64,000 bases of DNA from Monilinia fructicola (lineage: Eukaryota; Ascomycota; Leotiomycetes; Helotiales; Sclerotiniaceae): positions 1,721,001 to 1,785,000 of the forward strand of contig VICG01000013.1 of assembly GCA_008692225.1 (NCBI GenBank). Reading direction: 5' to 3'. Both the position numbers and the translations under genes were made by a program. The notes under the pieces are model-generated. The model worked only from the letters and a program-made list of their open reading frames with translations, was not told the DNA's origin and did not search any database. Shown here piece by piece: positions 51,649-63,952 of this stretch. Each line of letters begins with the position of its first letter. Position 1 is the first letter of the stretch.

Positions 51649-54528
51649 CTAGTCCTCCTCCCAAACATGATATGTCCATGCATCCACATTCCTCAGGAAC
51701 TTCCCATTATCATGCGCAAGATCGAGTGTGGCCTGTAACTCCTTTGCAAAATCAACAATCTCATCTAGGGTGTACCTGCCACCATCTAAATTTCTCTGCA
51801 AACGACGCCAAAACTCAGGATCGACAAAAACCTGCTTGCTCATATCTATACTTCCTTCTAAAGTGTTCATAAAAGATGTGTTTTTCCCTCTTCGGAAATA
51901 TCTTGAAAGACAGGACATGCTGCCGGTAACTCTGGTTCCGATTCTGGACGAATAGAAAGAGAGGGAGATAGTGAAGGCGCTCTAGATCGTACTGGTACCT
52001 CCGTGGTATTTCTTTGAAATTGAGAAAAGATGCCTTCTGGAGGGATAATGTAATGATCTGAAAATGGGTCATTCGAGTCAGTGCCGCCTTGGGGTTTCGA
52101 GTCAGCGAGGATCATAATTATCCGAAAATGGGTCATTCAAGCCGGGGTCGCCTTGGAATTTTCGGGTTAGGTTTGGGGTACAGGGGAAAGGTCTGTCAGA
52201 AGCACTCACCAACAGCATTTGAGGATCTGTTTGATCTGGCAGCGGAATCCTCTCTCGTAGACTGTTGCCTAGGGTGATTCACCCTTCTATCAAATTTTCT
52301 AGCTAGGATCGTCTTAACCCTCTCTTCTTGTGGGAGCTTTTGATACTTGATGCGCCTCATCTCTTCTTCGAGCTGACGGTTCATCTGTGGATCACCCATC
52401 TGGCGAGCTCTAATGCCGTCGTTATAATCTTCTACTCTTCGTGCATTCGCTCTACTCTCAGCTTCCCTTCTCTCGTATTCTTCTTCACGGTCACGTTGAG
52501 TTTGTTGGATTCTCAGAAGACTGTCCTGTCGCTCCCGTACTTGATTCCTTTTGCTGAGCTCCCTTTGACAGTTCTTCAATAATTCATCTCTCAAAAGAGT
52601 GCGAAGCTCCCTCACTGGTTGCCTCGTCTGGCCGCATTCCTTGGGCTGAAACTCCTTCTCTTGTTTGTCGAGATATTCAAAAAGCTTGATGTTCACTTCG
52701 GTCATGCGAATTACTGATCTTAATTCCTCGTCTAATAACGTGTTAAATTCGCCATACGCAAGTACGGCGCCTTTTAAGACTCTTATAAATTTTCTAACGA
52801 GGTTAAAGTATAGATCCATCAAGAAAGTGCGTCTGATTTTTTCGAGATTGGTCTTTTGAAGAACAGAAGCATTATCATCCAAGGGCTGTAATGAAGTGAT
52901 TACCATCTCCTTCAACTCATCCGTAGTTTGGTCAATGTCTGATTTAGCTTTGGTTTGGTTGGCCTCGTTATCCTCGTCTATTGCATGTTTGAGCCTTTGG
53001 TAATGTTCCACAAGTTTGTTCAAGCATTTCCCCATCTTCTTTCCAGAGGCTGATAGAATTCTGCGACTCATCGGAGTTATTGTTCTCCACGTACCTGAGT
53101 TCTCTGTGCGACCGAGGTGATTTAAGATCCTTTTGATCTTGGGAAAGAGATCGAGGTCGATGATCCCATCCCAAGTAGCAAGCTTTTCGGAAAGTTCTTG
53201 ATCATCCTCTACTTCAGATACCACCCTAGCTTCTCTGGCAACAGATTGTCTGTGTCCTGGATGCTCTCGAGGCGGATGAACCCTGTTTTTATAGATACCA
53301 TTTGCATAGTTTCCGCTGACCGTCCTCGCATTCCTTCCGCTCTCTTGATATTGTTCCCGAGTCATGGGAAGTCGTGCCTTCGCCGGACTGGGAGACTCTA
53401 GGATACCGTCGATATTACCTCCTTCACCTTCATCCTCGGCTACACCATCACTTAGATCGCCATGTTCACCGTCGTCTTCAACACCGCCTTTGTCGATATC
53501 TTCCTTCGTTTGCTGAGCGCTCGGAGGATGGTTGATGATCTCATCTTCGTCATCTTCCTGGATTTGCTGAGAGCTTATCGGATGGTTGATGGCCTCATCT
53601 TCATCACCCTCCTGGCTTTTCTGTACCCTTCTAGGAACTACCCTGCCTATATCTTGTAAATCAGGAAGTTCCGCATCTGAATTTTCAACCTGTTCATCAG
53701 GTTCGTCATTTGCTGCAGCCACAGGTTCATCTCGAGAAACCACTTGATCATAGACAACCTTCCTGGGACGTCCCCTACCTCTTTTAATAGGATTAACATC
53801 TGGTTTCGATTTCGGTTCCGAGTGACCTTGCGTCTTGGGTCGTTTGTTTCCCCGTCGGAAGGGGCCGTGTTGACCATTACCTTTAGCATCGGCTTCGTCT
53901 TCTGAGGAGCTAGGCATGGTGTATACGTCCCTGTGACGCTTGCGTTTCTGTGAAGAAGAAATTTGAGGTTCCAGACTATCTTGCGCCTTTCTCTTTCCTT
54001 GATGTTTGAGTTCTTGGCGGGGTTGAGTTAGAGAACGCTCGGTAGACTTTCTCCTAATCGGTGACTGTGGTTGATGAGTTTCGAGTTCGGCCGTCATATT
54101 CTCGGCATCCAGTCCGGATTGATTCGCAAGCAATGGTGCCTGCAACGCTTCTTCTTCGTTTTCTCCTTCGCCCTCTCTTTCGCCCTCTTCTTCCTCAACG
54201 TCTGAGTGCTGTTCTGGCTTTGCTGGTATGGCTTGTTGAGTACGATGAATAATAGCCTGTTTCGTTCCGTGTTTGTGCTTCCTGCGGGTACTTTTTATTG
54301 CCCCATTCAACATGGCAGCTGATGAGGTATCATCCTTAGTTGCTGCTATCAATTATATATGATTAGATATAGCTGTATGGATAGTACTTGACGCGCTTAC
54401 CAGCTCCTCGTTTTGCCATTTGGGCGTTGCTGCGCAGAGCATCTGTGATGGAAAAATGATTAGATCTAAGCGTGTCAACAATCTTGGACGCGCTTACTCT
54501 TCTTATCTTGTGATCTCGTTGTTGGCAT
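51649..54528 (-). CDS. Large disordered nuclear-type protein of unknown function
   Basis: No family is recognised. Small 5' exons (54528-54498, then about 54444-54402) give MPTTRSQDKKNALRSNAQMA and join a 2.1 kb exon (to about 52206) and a last exon ending at 51649. The protein has Lys/Arg-rich tracts (IKRGRGRPRKVVYD resembles an AT-hook). Two acidic repeats (SQQIQEDDEDEIINHP and a near copy) precede an ordered helical region of about 200 residues (WDGIIDLDLFPKIKRILNHL onward). A charged coiled coil follows (REEEYERREAESRANARRVE). The C terminus is FVDPEFWRRLQRNLDGGRYT onward. Two one-base overcalls near 51881-51888 appear to separate the final segment. A chromatin role is inferred only from the AT-hook-like motif and composition. 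Confidence 0.75.
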
Positions 54529-55031
54529 GGTTTCTGAGGTTCGTTGAGAAAGGATTGATTTACCTCGAAAACTTGTGCGATTATTGTAGTGGGAATTCTG
54601 AGAGAATTGCGCTCAAGCGGGGTAGATTTCAAGCCTCCAGCTAGCAAAGAAAATCCATCATCATATGTATGGGCGAATAAACCAATAGAACGTTGGAACT
54701 TGATGCAATTCACTGAAAGAATTGAACAAACAGATTCATTAATGGTTTTGGAAATTTTGATACAAATTCAGAGGAATGCGGCCGACCGGTAGATGCAATA
54801 AATAAATAAACAGAGCGAGTAGTTGGAGCCAATCAAAGAGCTTGTGATAAGCAGGGAGTATAGCTCTTTGATAGATCCATGGATGTTGATTGCTGATCCT
54901 AACGGCCTTGCTTACCTCATGAACAACGAGTCGGAACGTCCACGGTCTTGAGTTTATATCTTCATCAGAGCTATAGCTACCACCTACCTACCTGCCTACC
55001 CACCTAGGTATCGATATCAAAAAGTTGAAAG
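54529..55031. other. Divergent intergenic region upstream of PTPA
   Basis: Shared upstream region of the nuclear protein and Rrd1/PTPA genes. A CACCTACCTACCTGCCTACC tract and a CCTAGGTA palindrome lie near 54980-55010. No gene is supported. Confidence 0.4.
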
Positions 55032-56654
55032 ATGGATCCACAACAAAATAACAAGAGCTCGACAGAGATCCCTTTGACAAGAAGCTTACCGATTTTAGAT
55101 GCATCAAAAACCTCACACATTTCAAAAGCCCATAAAAAGGATTCATGAAGGTCACGATGTGCCCCATTTCCTCGTATCAAAAGCCTATGCAGACATTGGT
55201 GTATTTGTTATGCAACTCAATATCTCCATGTGCCCTAGGAAGTCCTTGGAGAGAGGTCAAGATCCGAAGACGTGGAGACTAGATACCCCTCTAGAATTAT
55301 CTGATCCTGTCAAGAAACTACAGGAATTACTGCAAAATATCGATTCGATCATTGATGAAGTACCACCTGATAAGGGACCAAGACGGTTTGGAAACGTGAG
55401 CTTTCGAAAATGGTATGAGATATTGGAAACGAGGGCGAAAGACTTATTGAAGGAGTATTTACCGGCAGAGGTTCTTGGGTTTGGTGGTGGTTCTTCAGAT
55501 GAAGAAGTATCAGCTTTGGATGAACTAACTTCTTATTTCTTGGGTGGATTTGGAAGTGCACAAAGACTGGATTATGGAACCGGCCATGAACTAAGCTTTT
55601 TGGCCTTTCTGGGATGTATTTGGAAGATGGGTGGATTTACCAAAAACATCATCAAACGGAGGCGAGGTAGAGAGAAGTATCGTTATAGGTGTTATAGAAC
55701 CGTATGTTTTATTCTCCTTATTTTGAAGAGAAAACATGCTAAGATGTTCATTAGTTATTTACGTGTGATACGTCGCCTTATCCTCACGTATACTTTGGAA
55801 CCCGCAGGATCTCATGGTGTATGGGGATTAGATGATCATTCATTTTTACCATATATCTTTGGGTCATCACAATATTGCCCAGCTATTACCGATGATGACT
55901 CTATGCCCGTCGAAGGATCACTACCGGAATCTCCAAAGCCAGGAGATGTAGCCAAAAAGATGGTTGTTGATAGAGAAAGGAAGAATAATATGTATTTTCT
56001 CGGCAATTGGCTTCATTAATGATGTGAAAACAGGGCCATTCTGGGAGCATAGCCCAATGCTTTTTGATATCTCCGGAGTACGATTTGGATGGGGTAAAAT
56101 AAATAAGGTCAGTCTGTATCCTTGAGACCAAAAATTCATCTCTAATACAGTTTAGGGGCATGATCAAAATGTACAATGCAGAAGTGTTATCGAAATTTCC
56201 CGTCGTACAACATTTCCCATTCGGGTCATTGTTTAGCTGGGATCAAGACCCTCATGCTGTACCTGCACCTCAAACCGTCCATGTAGCAAATCAACCGACA
56301 GGTTCGGGAGGTACACCAACATCCCGACCAGAAGGTACACGAGCACCATGGTCCAATCCATCACAAACTCAAGGCATACCACTTCCAACTGCCAATACAC
56401 CACAAATCCCAGGCATGCCATCTACAACTGCGCCGTGGGCGAATGTACCGTCAACAGCAGGAGCCATACCTTCAACCCGACGAAACATACCTCCAACATC
56501 CACCACAGCCACACACTCAACTCCACACCCAAGACCTCTTCCAGCGTCATCCACCCCTACCACAAGACCATGGCCAAACAGTAACGTGCCCCCAACATCA
56601 TCAACCGCACCACACACTGACAATGGACAAACACGTGCCCCATGGGCAAAATGA
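55032..56654 (+). CDS. rrd1: Serine/threonine-protein phosphatase 2A activator (Rrd1/PTPA, peptidyl-prolyl isomerase)
   Basis: PTPA-family prolyl isomerase that reactivates PP2A-type phosphatases. The start [20 protein letters not shown] is the first ATG. Conserved blocks are [80 protein letters not shown] and [13 protein letters not shown], then [20 protein letters not shown]. Introns are at about 55699-55753 and 56107-56155. One-base removals at A5 55134-55138, A5 55642-55646 and T4 55995-55998 restore [32 protein letters not shown] and [13 protein letters not shown]. After the catalytic fold there is a Pro/Thr-rich tail of about 130 residues that repeats APW-type motifs (TRAPWSN, TAPWAN, TRPWPN, TRAPWAK). 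Confidence 0.93.
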
Positions 56655-57349
56655 AGACCGTAAATAGATTAATTACGAATAAAATTTGCGTGCAAGAATA
56701 AAGGGGTCGGGTACACTAACATGAATCATGAATCATGAATCATGAATCATGAATCATGAATCATGAATCATGAATCATGGGTCACGATACACAACACATG
56801 AAAAACCACACAATTTCGCTAACTCATTCATCCCCATCAGCTCTAGCGCCATGGTACACTCATTCCAAGGTTACCTAGGTACTTATTATTATTATTACTT
56901 ACATACGGAGCAAAGTACAATATACATTAGATAGTCCATACATAAACCCCCTCGCAAACTACCCACCTCCCTAGCGTAATTACAATTTAACAATCATTAA
57001 CCTACCACCTACCTACCTCACAATACAATACAATACAATACAATAACAATACAATACAATACAAATTATACACTCTCATGAATCCCATCCAGTCCAGTCC
57101 CTGTATCCTAGTACTCAAATCCAACGCTCCAACTCCCTACCGGCTCATGGATTATTGATAGTATGGTACTGTATTGTACAGTATAATAAGTGGGCCGCAC
57201 ATCCCCTATAGTATGTATCACCCATCCCTCCTCCAATCATCTACAGCATATACAGTAAGTACCTAGTTGGGCGTGTGCGCTTCGTCCCGTGCGGTGGTGC
57301 GGGTGCGCAGATTGGGTGGGGCGCTTCGGTTGGTATTAGAGACATATAA

Positions 57350-58130
57350 GTAACTATTAAAAGTTTCGAATAAGGGAATTCATAGTAGCGATTGATTTAT
57401 TATTAAAACGAGTCCTAGAAGGGTAATTATGAAATCCTTAAACCTACTTTATATTTATTCATTTCGATGAATATAAAATAAAGCTTTATTTTTATTAGAT
57501 TAATTTAATATAATATAGTAAAAAGAAAGGCTAATTATATAATTAACGAATAAATATATACTTTAATACTTTAAAATAATAATATACTATACTACTTATA
57601 TATATACTAATTTAGAAAGTATTAAAATTAGCTAAATGTCTTTTAATAGAAATACTATATTTATAAATTATATCTATTATATAAACTATAAAAATAAAAA
57701 TAAAAATTAATTAAATATCTTTATTATACTGCTCGAGTATACTATACTATATAGAGTGCGGAGATTATTAGAGTAAGTATTATAAAACATTTTTTTAATC
57801 TATATTATTATTTTTAATAAATTTTACTATTGCTTTAAGGATTTTAAATATATATTTAGCTTTTCCTTTTTAAATTTTAAAATTCTAATTATTTTTAATT
57901 AATTTTTTATATTTTTGAAATTCTATAGATTTAAATATATATTAAAGTTCGATTTAATTTAGGTTTATTATATATAGGATTTTTAATAAGAAAAATAATA
58001 ATTTAAATATAATTTAATTATAATTTAATTATAATTTCATTATAATTTAAATAAATATTAAGTAAAATAAAAATTTATAATACTTTTATTATTTTTATTT
58101 TTCTATATAAACTTTTAATTAGCGTAATGT
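57350..58130. repeat. AT-rich island, probable RIP-degraded element
   Basis: Almost pure A/T sequence with abundant TpA and stop codons in all frames and sharp GC contrast to its flanks. This is typical of repeat-induced point mutation remnants. The original element cannot be identified by eye. Confidence 0.5.
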
Positions 58131-58301
58131 TGTGTGATTGGTTAATACTTTTATATATAAAGCAAGATTTCATCATTTTTAGTGTGTTTTATAATACTTA
58201 CCTTAACCATCTTTGTAGGTAGGGGGGCGTTGGGTTGCTTGGATTGCTTGCGTTTTGTGGCTCCTGAAGTAATGGAATTGTGGAGTTGTAATGGATGGAT
58301 G

Positions 58302-58333
58302 GGATTAGGATTAGGATTAGGATTAGGATTAGG
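58302..58333 (+). repeat. Interstitial (GGATTA)n telomere-like hexamer tract
   Basis: Five tandem copies of GGATTA, one base from the canonical fungal telomere unit TTAGGG. Interpreted as a simple repeat. Confidence 0.8.
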
Positions 58334-59369
58334 AGAGGCATACAGTAAGTAAGTAAATGGGAACTTGGAAGGGACTGGAACATTTGGGACCCTTTCAAAT
58401 TTCAAATTTCGGGATTTGGATAGGCGTGGGGATGGATGGGATGGGATGTGATTTGGGTGTGTTTTGGTTTGGTTTGGAAAGGGGGATGGATGAAGAGGAG
58501 CATCGATCGATATGGTAGATCGATAGGTAGGTAGGTAGGTACAGTACCTGTCTGTGTTCGATCCTGCGAATTTTAATTGCTGTGTTGAGTTTAGTGATGT
58601 ATATATACATATATACATATATACATACATATAGTTTGTACGGATAGTTATTATATTATATTACTCGAGTATATTGTATTATATTACACTGTATCTGTAT
58701 CTATTGTATCACACCATATTGTATCCATCCATCTCTCTATCATCTTATACACTGTATAAAAAATAGGCTTGAATTACATCGAAGTTCGCATAACCTCTGC
58801 CGTCTAGCTTTTCCAAAAGCTAAAGGGCAAAGGTAAATATAACCTTACCTAATAGCTAGCTAAATAAAATAGTCAACAAACATCACTCTCACTGCATCCA
58901 ACGGGTATTCACGAACGAAACGTAAGATAAGATTATCTAGGTATCTATTTATCTTGCTTGTTTGTACAGTATATAAGAGGATGGATTGATTAGCATACTC
59001 GGGTAGTTAGCTGGAGATGGATGCTTGGGAACTTTAGGAACTTTAGGAACTTTAATTAGTACATACATATATATATATACTCTATACATGTACAGTAACA
59101 TATAGATAATCAGTTGATCATATCCAACTCTATTAGTCATGATCAAGGACTACCTACTTATTAGGTACGTACTTAATAGAGAAAAAAAGATCCAGGGGTG
59201 AAAATCACAATGGGTCAATACTGACTGTACTGTGCTAATTATACTGTGCTATAGCAGACAATGGATTGGTTTTCTTCTGCTGAGTAATCAATCGATGGGT
59301 GATGGTAATCTTAAGGTGTGAAGTGTGGTGTGGATGAATGGATATAGTACTCGGGCGCGTTTTAAAAGA

Positions 59370-59978
59370 GGCATAGGCGAATATAAAACTTATAATTATT
59401 TAATAAAATTGTGTAATATACTTTTATATAATTTATATATATATATATATATATTAGATTTAGTATTTTAATATCCTTTTATAAAGTTTTTATATTATAA
59501 AGAATTATTTTTAAAAGAATAATAATATAATAAAGTTAATAACTTTAAATTTAATTTAAAATTTAATTAATATATAAATTTTAAAAAATAAAATTAAAGA
59601 AAAATAATATAAGCTTAAAAGTTTTATTAAATATTTTTTAAAAATTTAATCTTATCTATTATACTAATATATATATTAATATAAGAAAAGTAAAATTTTT
59701 ATAATTTTTAATAAAAAAATATACTTATATTCTAATTTAAATAAGCGAATCTACTCTTTTAAAATTATAATAAAACCTAATTATATTAAATAAAGAAATT
59801 TCAGTTAATTAGATTCGGTATAACTAGGTTTTCGATATAATTCGAATATATATAAAAAATTATATAAGATTTATATAAATATTATATAAGCTTATATAAC
59901 GAGCTTCATACAAATTAGAAGCTTTAATAAGATTATATAATTAACTTTTTTTAGTAAATCATCACGTGTTAACTAATT
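59370..59978. repeat. AT-rich island adjoining the palindromic element
   Basis: A second very AT-rich block without coding potential, ending directly at the inverted-repeat element. Probably a RIP-degraded transposon relic. Confidence 0.45.
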
Positions 59979-60129
59979 AGCACTCGCGGAAAATAAATTT
60001 TCAGACTATGTATTCTTCGAATTTTATTACTCAATGGGGGCTAGCCCCCATACCCCCAATCCTCACTTCGTTCGAGGCTAATAAAATTCTACGAATTCAT
60101 AATCTAAAAATTTATTTTCCGCGAGTGCT
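59979..60129. mobile_element. MITE-like palindromic element with about 51-nt terminal inverted repeats
   Basis: The first 23 nt from 59979 (AGCACTCGCGGAAAATAAAT then TTT) are identical to the reverse complement of the last 23 nt (ending 60129). Homology continues to about 51 nt with five mismatches, down to GAATTTTATTA in both arms. The roughly 50 nt centre contains the perfect palindrome TGGGGGCTAGCCCCCA. There is no ORF of substance. The left flank is AT-rich and the right flank is a (TAA)n array, so the target-site duplication is unclear (possibly TA or TTA). Confidence 0.7.
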
Positions 60130-60130
60130 C

Positions 60131-60196
<66 letters not shown>

Positions 60197-60197
60197 T
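60131..60197. repeat. (TAA)n microsatellite abutting the palindromic element
   Basis: About 22 TAA units begin two bases after the right inverted repeat. Confidence 0.9.
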
Positions 60198-62912
60198 ATC
60201 TCTTTCTATTTAAAACGTACTTGAGTATAATAATTCTTTATTTAATATTCTTTTTTTAATATTCTTTATTTTATATAGATTATTTTTTATATTATATAAT
60301 TATCTATTTAGATAGGTATCTACTAATTATTAGGTACCTAGGTAGATAGTAATACAGTACTCCAATTGTAGGATTATATAATTAGTAGATATAATTTAAT
60401 AGTTTAATAATATCTTAAATCTTTAATTAAACATTTTAGTCTTTCCAAGGTTGGGTTATATTACTTGTATTGTAAGTCCACGGGTACTCTAGTACTCTAG
60501 TACTCTAGTACTCTGTCTCTATATATGTTTTGGTATATGTTTTGGTATATATATGTCTCTGTATATGTCTGATAAACAGGCACCTACAGTAGAATCAAAG
60601 AGGTGCATCGGCGATAGTGGCGATGCTAGCTGGGGTTGGGTATGTGATGTTATATTACAGTACAGTATATGATTGAGATGACAGATGACAGACCATGATG
60701 GTTGATTCTAATATATTATCGCGGGCGGTAGATGATAGATGAGATGGATGGTGGCCCTGAAGAGACTGGGTATGGTACAGTGCAGGTAGATTAGCTAGGG
60801 ATGGAAATATAGTATTGTATTGTATTAGTCGAGTGATCTCTGAGAATTATAGAGAGATTCAGGATCGCGATGTTAACGGGGTGGAGGGAATGATTCATTT
60901 ATTTTATAGGGGTCGATATTTGTATTTACTCTGTACGGGTAGCATTTGTGTTTGGTTGTTGGATGGATAAGGTTAACCTTACTAGAGATGGATGGATGGA
61001 TATCTTTGGTGTATTGATTTGACTATTAGGTAGGTATAGTAGTAGATAGCTCAGGTAGGTTGATAGATGAATAATAAATGAAAAGATGTTTCGAAATTAA
61101 ATTTTGTTTAATATATATAAGGCAAAGGGGGGAAAGGAGAGATCTATAAATGAGATAGGAAAAGAATAAAAAAAGAAATAAAAAAGATCTTAAAAAAGAA
61201 AAAAGAAAAATAAAAGAGATATATAAATATATAAATATATAAATATATAAATATATAAATATTTAATTTTATTAGTATTATTTACTCGCTATATTTAAAA
61301 TACTTTACTAAATAATAAATTCTAGATCGATCTTTATCTCGAATCATATAGTGATAATTAGCTTTATTTAAAGATGAACCAATTACATTCTATATGTTAG
61401 AAATTAAAGTAATCAATCTATGGATTATCTAAATGTTATCATCTACTTATACCTATAGATGTAGGTACACCAGTATCCAGAGAGTATAGAATACTGTAGA
61501 GGAGGTACTAGGTATACAATTATCATCGTCATTCAAGGAAACTCGATACGAATGGAATAATTTATTTATCGACCTCGTATCTACTTGGATCATCTCTTCC
61601 TTTTCTTTATTGTCTGATTTCATTTAGATGCGATAACTTGAATGAGGTGTGTGTAACGTGATGTGATATGATATGATGTCCACGGGTATGATATGTATAC
61701 TCCGTAAGTAATTAATGCAATGTGATTAATATATGTGATATAGTAAATATATATAATATAGTAAGTATATATAATATAGTAAATATAATAATATTAAGAG
61801 AGGCCCGGGGATACTACTCACTAACTATATAATGATATATAATGATATATAATGATATATAATGATATATATACACATGCCTCTTTTCTTATATATAAAA
61901 CAAAGTATTTTTATCTATAGAGTATAGAGAACTAACGATTAAGTAGCATCTTCCCATTGTTAATACTTCCAGATCAACCTTGTCTACTTACTCGTAAAGA
62001 AAAGAAGGTTTTCGTGAATACCGTATCATCATCAATGAGAGTTGAGTTCTTGGATCATGTTATCCTATTCTTGTTATTGTTATCGTTCGTGATTGTTATT
62101 GTTCATACCTCCACGCCTTCAGCGACAAGAAATCATCTTCATACTCCTTCTTGTTCTCATCGTTTGGACCTTGAACCTTCCTAGTTTCGCAGTCTCTTCT
62201 CCTCTTCTCCTCTTTCTAGAAGGTTATACTTGTATATATATATATATATATTTGTTATCTTGAAGAAAACGTCATTTATACTTCCCCCATTCTTCCCTCT
62301 CCTCTCTCCTACTTTCCCTTCTCTCTCTCTCTCTCTCTTTCTTCTTTATCCATCCATCCATCCATCCATCCACGCATCAGCATACTCATCCATCAATATA
62401 CATCCATCAATTCCATCCATCAACTCCATCCATCAAAATACCCATCCATTCATCTATCTACTGTTTACCCATCCATCCATCCATCCATCAACATACAAAT
62501 ACCTCCATCAACATACCCACCCGCCTACCTATCTGCCTACCCATCCATTCATTCATCATCAATATCAAGAATAATCACTTCATATAAACAATATTCATAA
62601 AATCTCAAACTCCCATCTCTTCTTTTCATAATTTTGATATTAAATCAAATCTAATCAAACCAAACCAAATCAAATCATAAAACAAAGACATCCATCAAAT
62701 TTATCCATCTTCATCTCCCTCTCCGTCCCTCTCTCTCCCTCTCCTTCTCCCTCTCCCTCTCACTATCCCTCTTTTCCTTTTTAAATTTGATCATCGAAAT
62801 AACAAAAAATAAAAAAAAGTCTCACACATCCTTCTTTCCCAAGTTCCAACTTTCGATAACCAAAATAATAAAATAACTTCATACAAGGGGTTCCACTCTT
62901 TGATCTTTCAAC

Positions 62913-63952
62913 ATGCCAGGCGTTCGTAAGTGAAATTATTCCCATTTGATATCTTTCCACTTCTATTCCAATTCTTTTTCTATTTCTATTTCTATTTCTA
63001 TTTCTATTTTCATTTCAATATTCTTGTACCCATCGCTTTTTCTATCATCTTCATCCATCCATCCATCCATCTTTCGTTCATTCTTTCATTCTTCCTTTCT
63101 TTCATTCATTCATTCGTTCATTCATTCCTTCATACCTTCATTTTATCAGAGCGACGACGACTTTATTATTTCTTTCAACTTTCTTCTTGTCATTCGTTTT
63201 CTATATTTTACCCATCATACATATCACATTAAAATCAAACAAGAATAATATCATCCTTTGATTTGTTTCTATTGACTTTATTATAATCCTATCTATCAAA
63301 TCCTTAATCCTACCTCTCAACTCCTCAATCACATATTTCAAAATGGGTACTTGCTTTTACGAATTTCAACTGTTCTCTATTCTCCTTTTCTATCTGCTTT
63401 TTGATTCATTCAATCATTTCTACATTGCTCTCATCTGTGTATCATGACTAACAATCCTTTCTTCTAATAGCACCAAAGGCATTCGAGGCTATCAAGGCTA
63501 AATTCAAGGCTTTGCTCAAGGGAAAGAAATCCAAGAAGGCTGAAGCAGATCCAGCTGCCGATGCAACAAAGACCGATGCTGCTCCAGCTCCAGCTACTGC
63601 AACCTCTGAAGCTGCACCAGCTACTGAAGCTACTGCTCGTATGTGTAGAAATGACCGAATCTCGACCTTCATATACTAATACGTATTTTCAGCAGAAGTA
63701 AATGCTGCCGAACCATCAACAGCTGCTGAAACTCCTGCTGCCCCAACTACCGCAGATCAAGCACCAGCTGTAGTAGAACCGGCCAAGACGACCGAACCTG
63801 GTGAGCCTTCAACTCCATATATGATCGGAACCTTGGTTAGAGCTCAGAGTACTGATACTGAAATCGCAGCACCAGAAGCTTCCAAGGATGAAGAACCAGT
63901 TAAGACTGAGCCAAGCGCACCAATCGTTGCTGCTACTGCTCCTCAGCTCTAA
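62913..63952 (+). CDS. Small Ala/Pro/Glu-rich protein with Lys-rich N terminus
   Basis: No family is recognised. The common body starts at acceptor 63471 and reads PKAFEAIKAKFKALLKGKKS. It continues through Ala/Pro/Glu/Thr-rich, probably disordered sequence and ends APIVAATAPQL with TAA at 63950-63952. Introns near 63638-63692 and 63802-63865 keep frame. Two first exons are possible and both end in phase 1. ATG at 62913 gives MPGV with a strong GTAAGT donor at 62926 and a 545 nt intron. ATG at 63343 gives MA with a weaker GTACTT donor at 63347 and a 124 nt intron containing a CTAAC branch site. The Lys/Phe-rich first 25 residues could form an amphipathic helix. The long pyrimidine-rich leader suggests strong expression, which is an inference. 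Confidence 0.7.

Larger units (their letters stand above)
56655..62912. other. 6.2 kb AT-rich, repeat-rich gene desert
   Basis: No supported gene. Tandem repeats include CATGAAT heptamers (56720-56779), ACAAT pentamers (57017-57063), GGATTA hexamers (58302-58333), GGAACTTTA (about 59028-59053), TACTCTAG (about 60484-60516), ATATAA (about 61221-61262), ATAATGATATAT (about 61828-61870) and CATC (62345-62560). Two very AT-rich islands (about 57350-58130 and 59370-59975) look like RIP-degraded transposon remnants. The last 500 bp are a pyrimidine-rich leader of the next gene. Confidence 0.6.

Noticed and set aside
58302..58333. Interstitial telomere
   Set aside because: Only five units of GGATTA, not the TTAGGG telomere unit; more simply a microsatellite.
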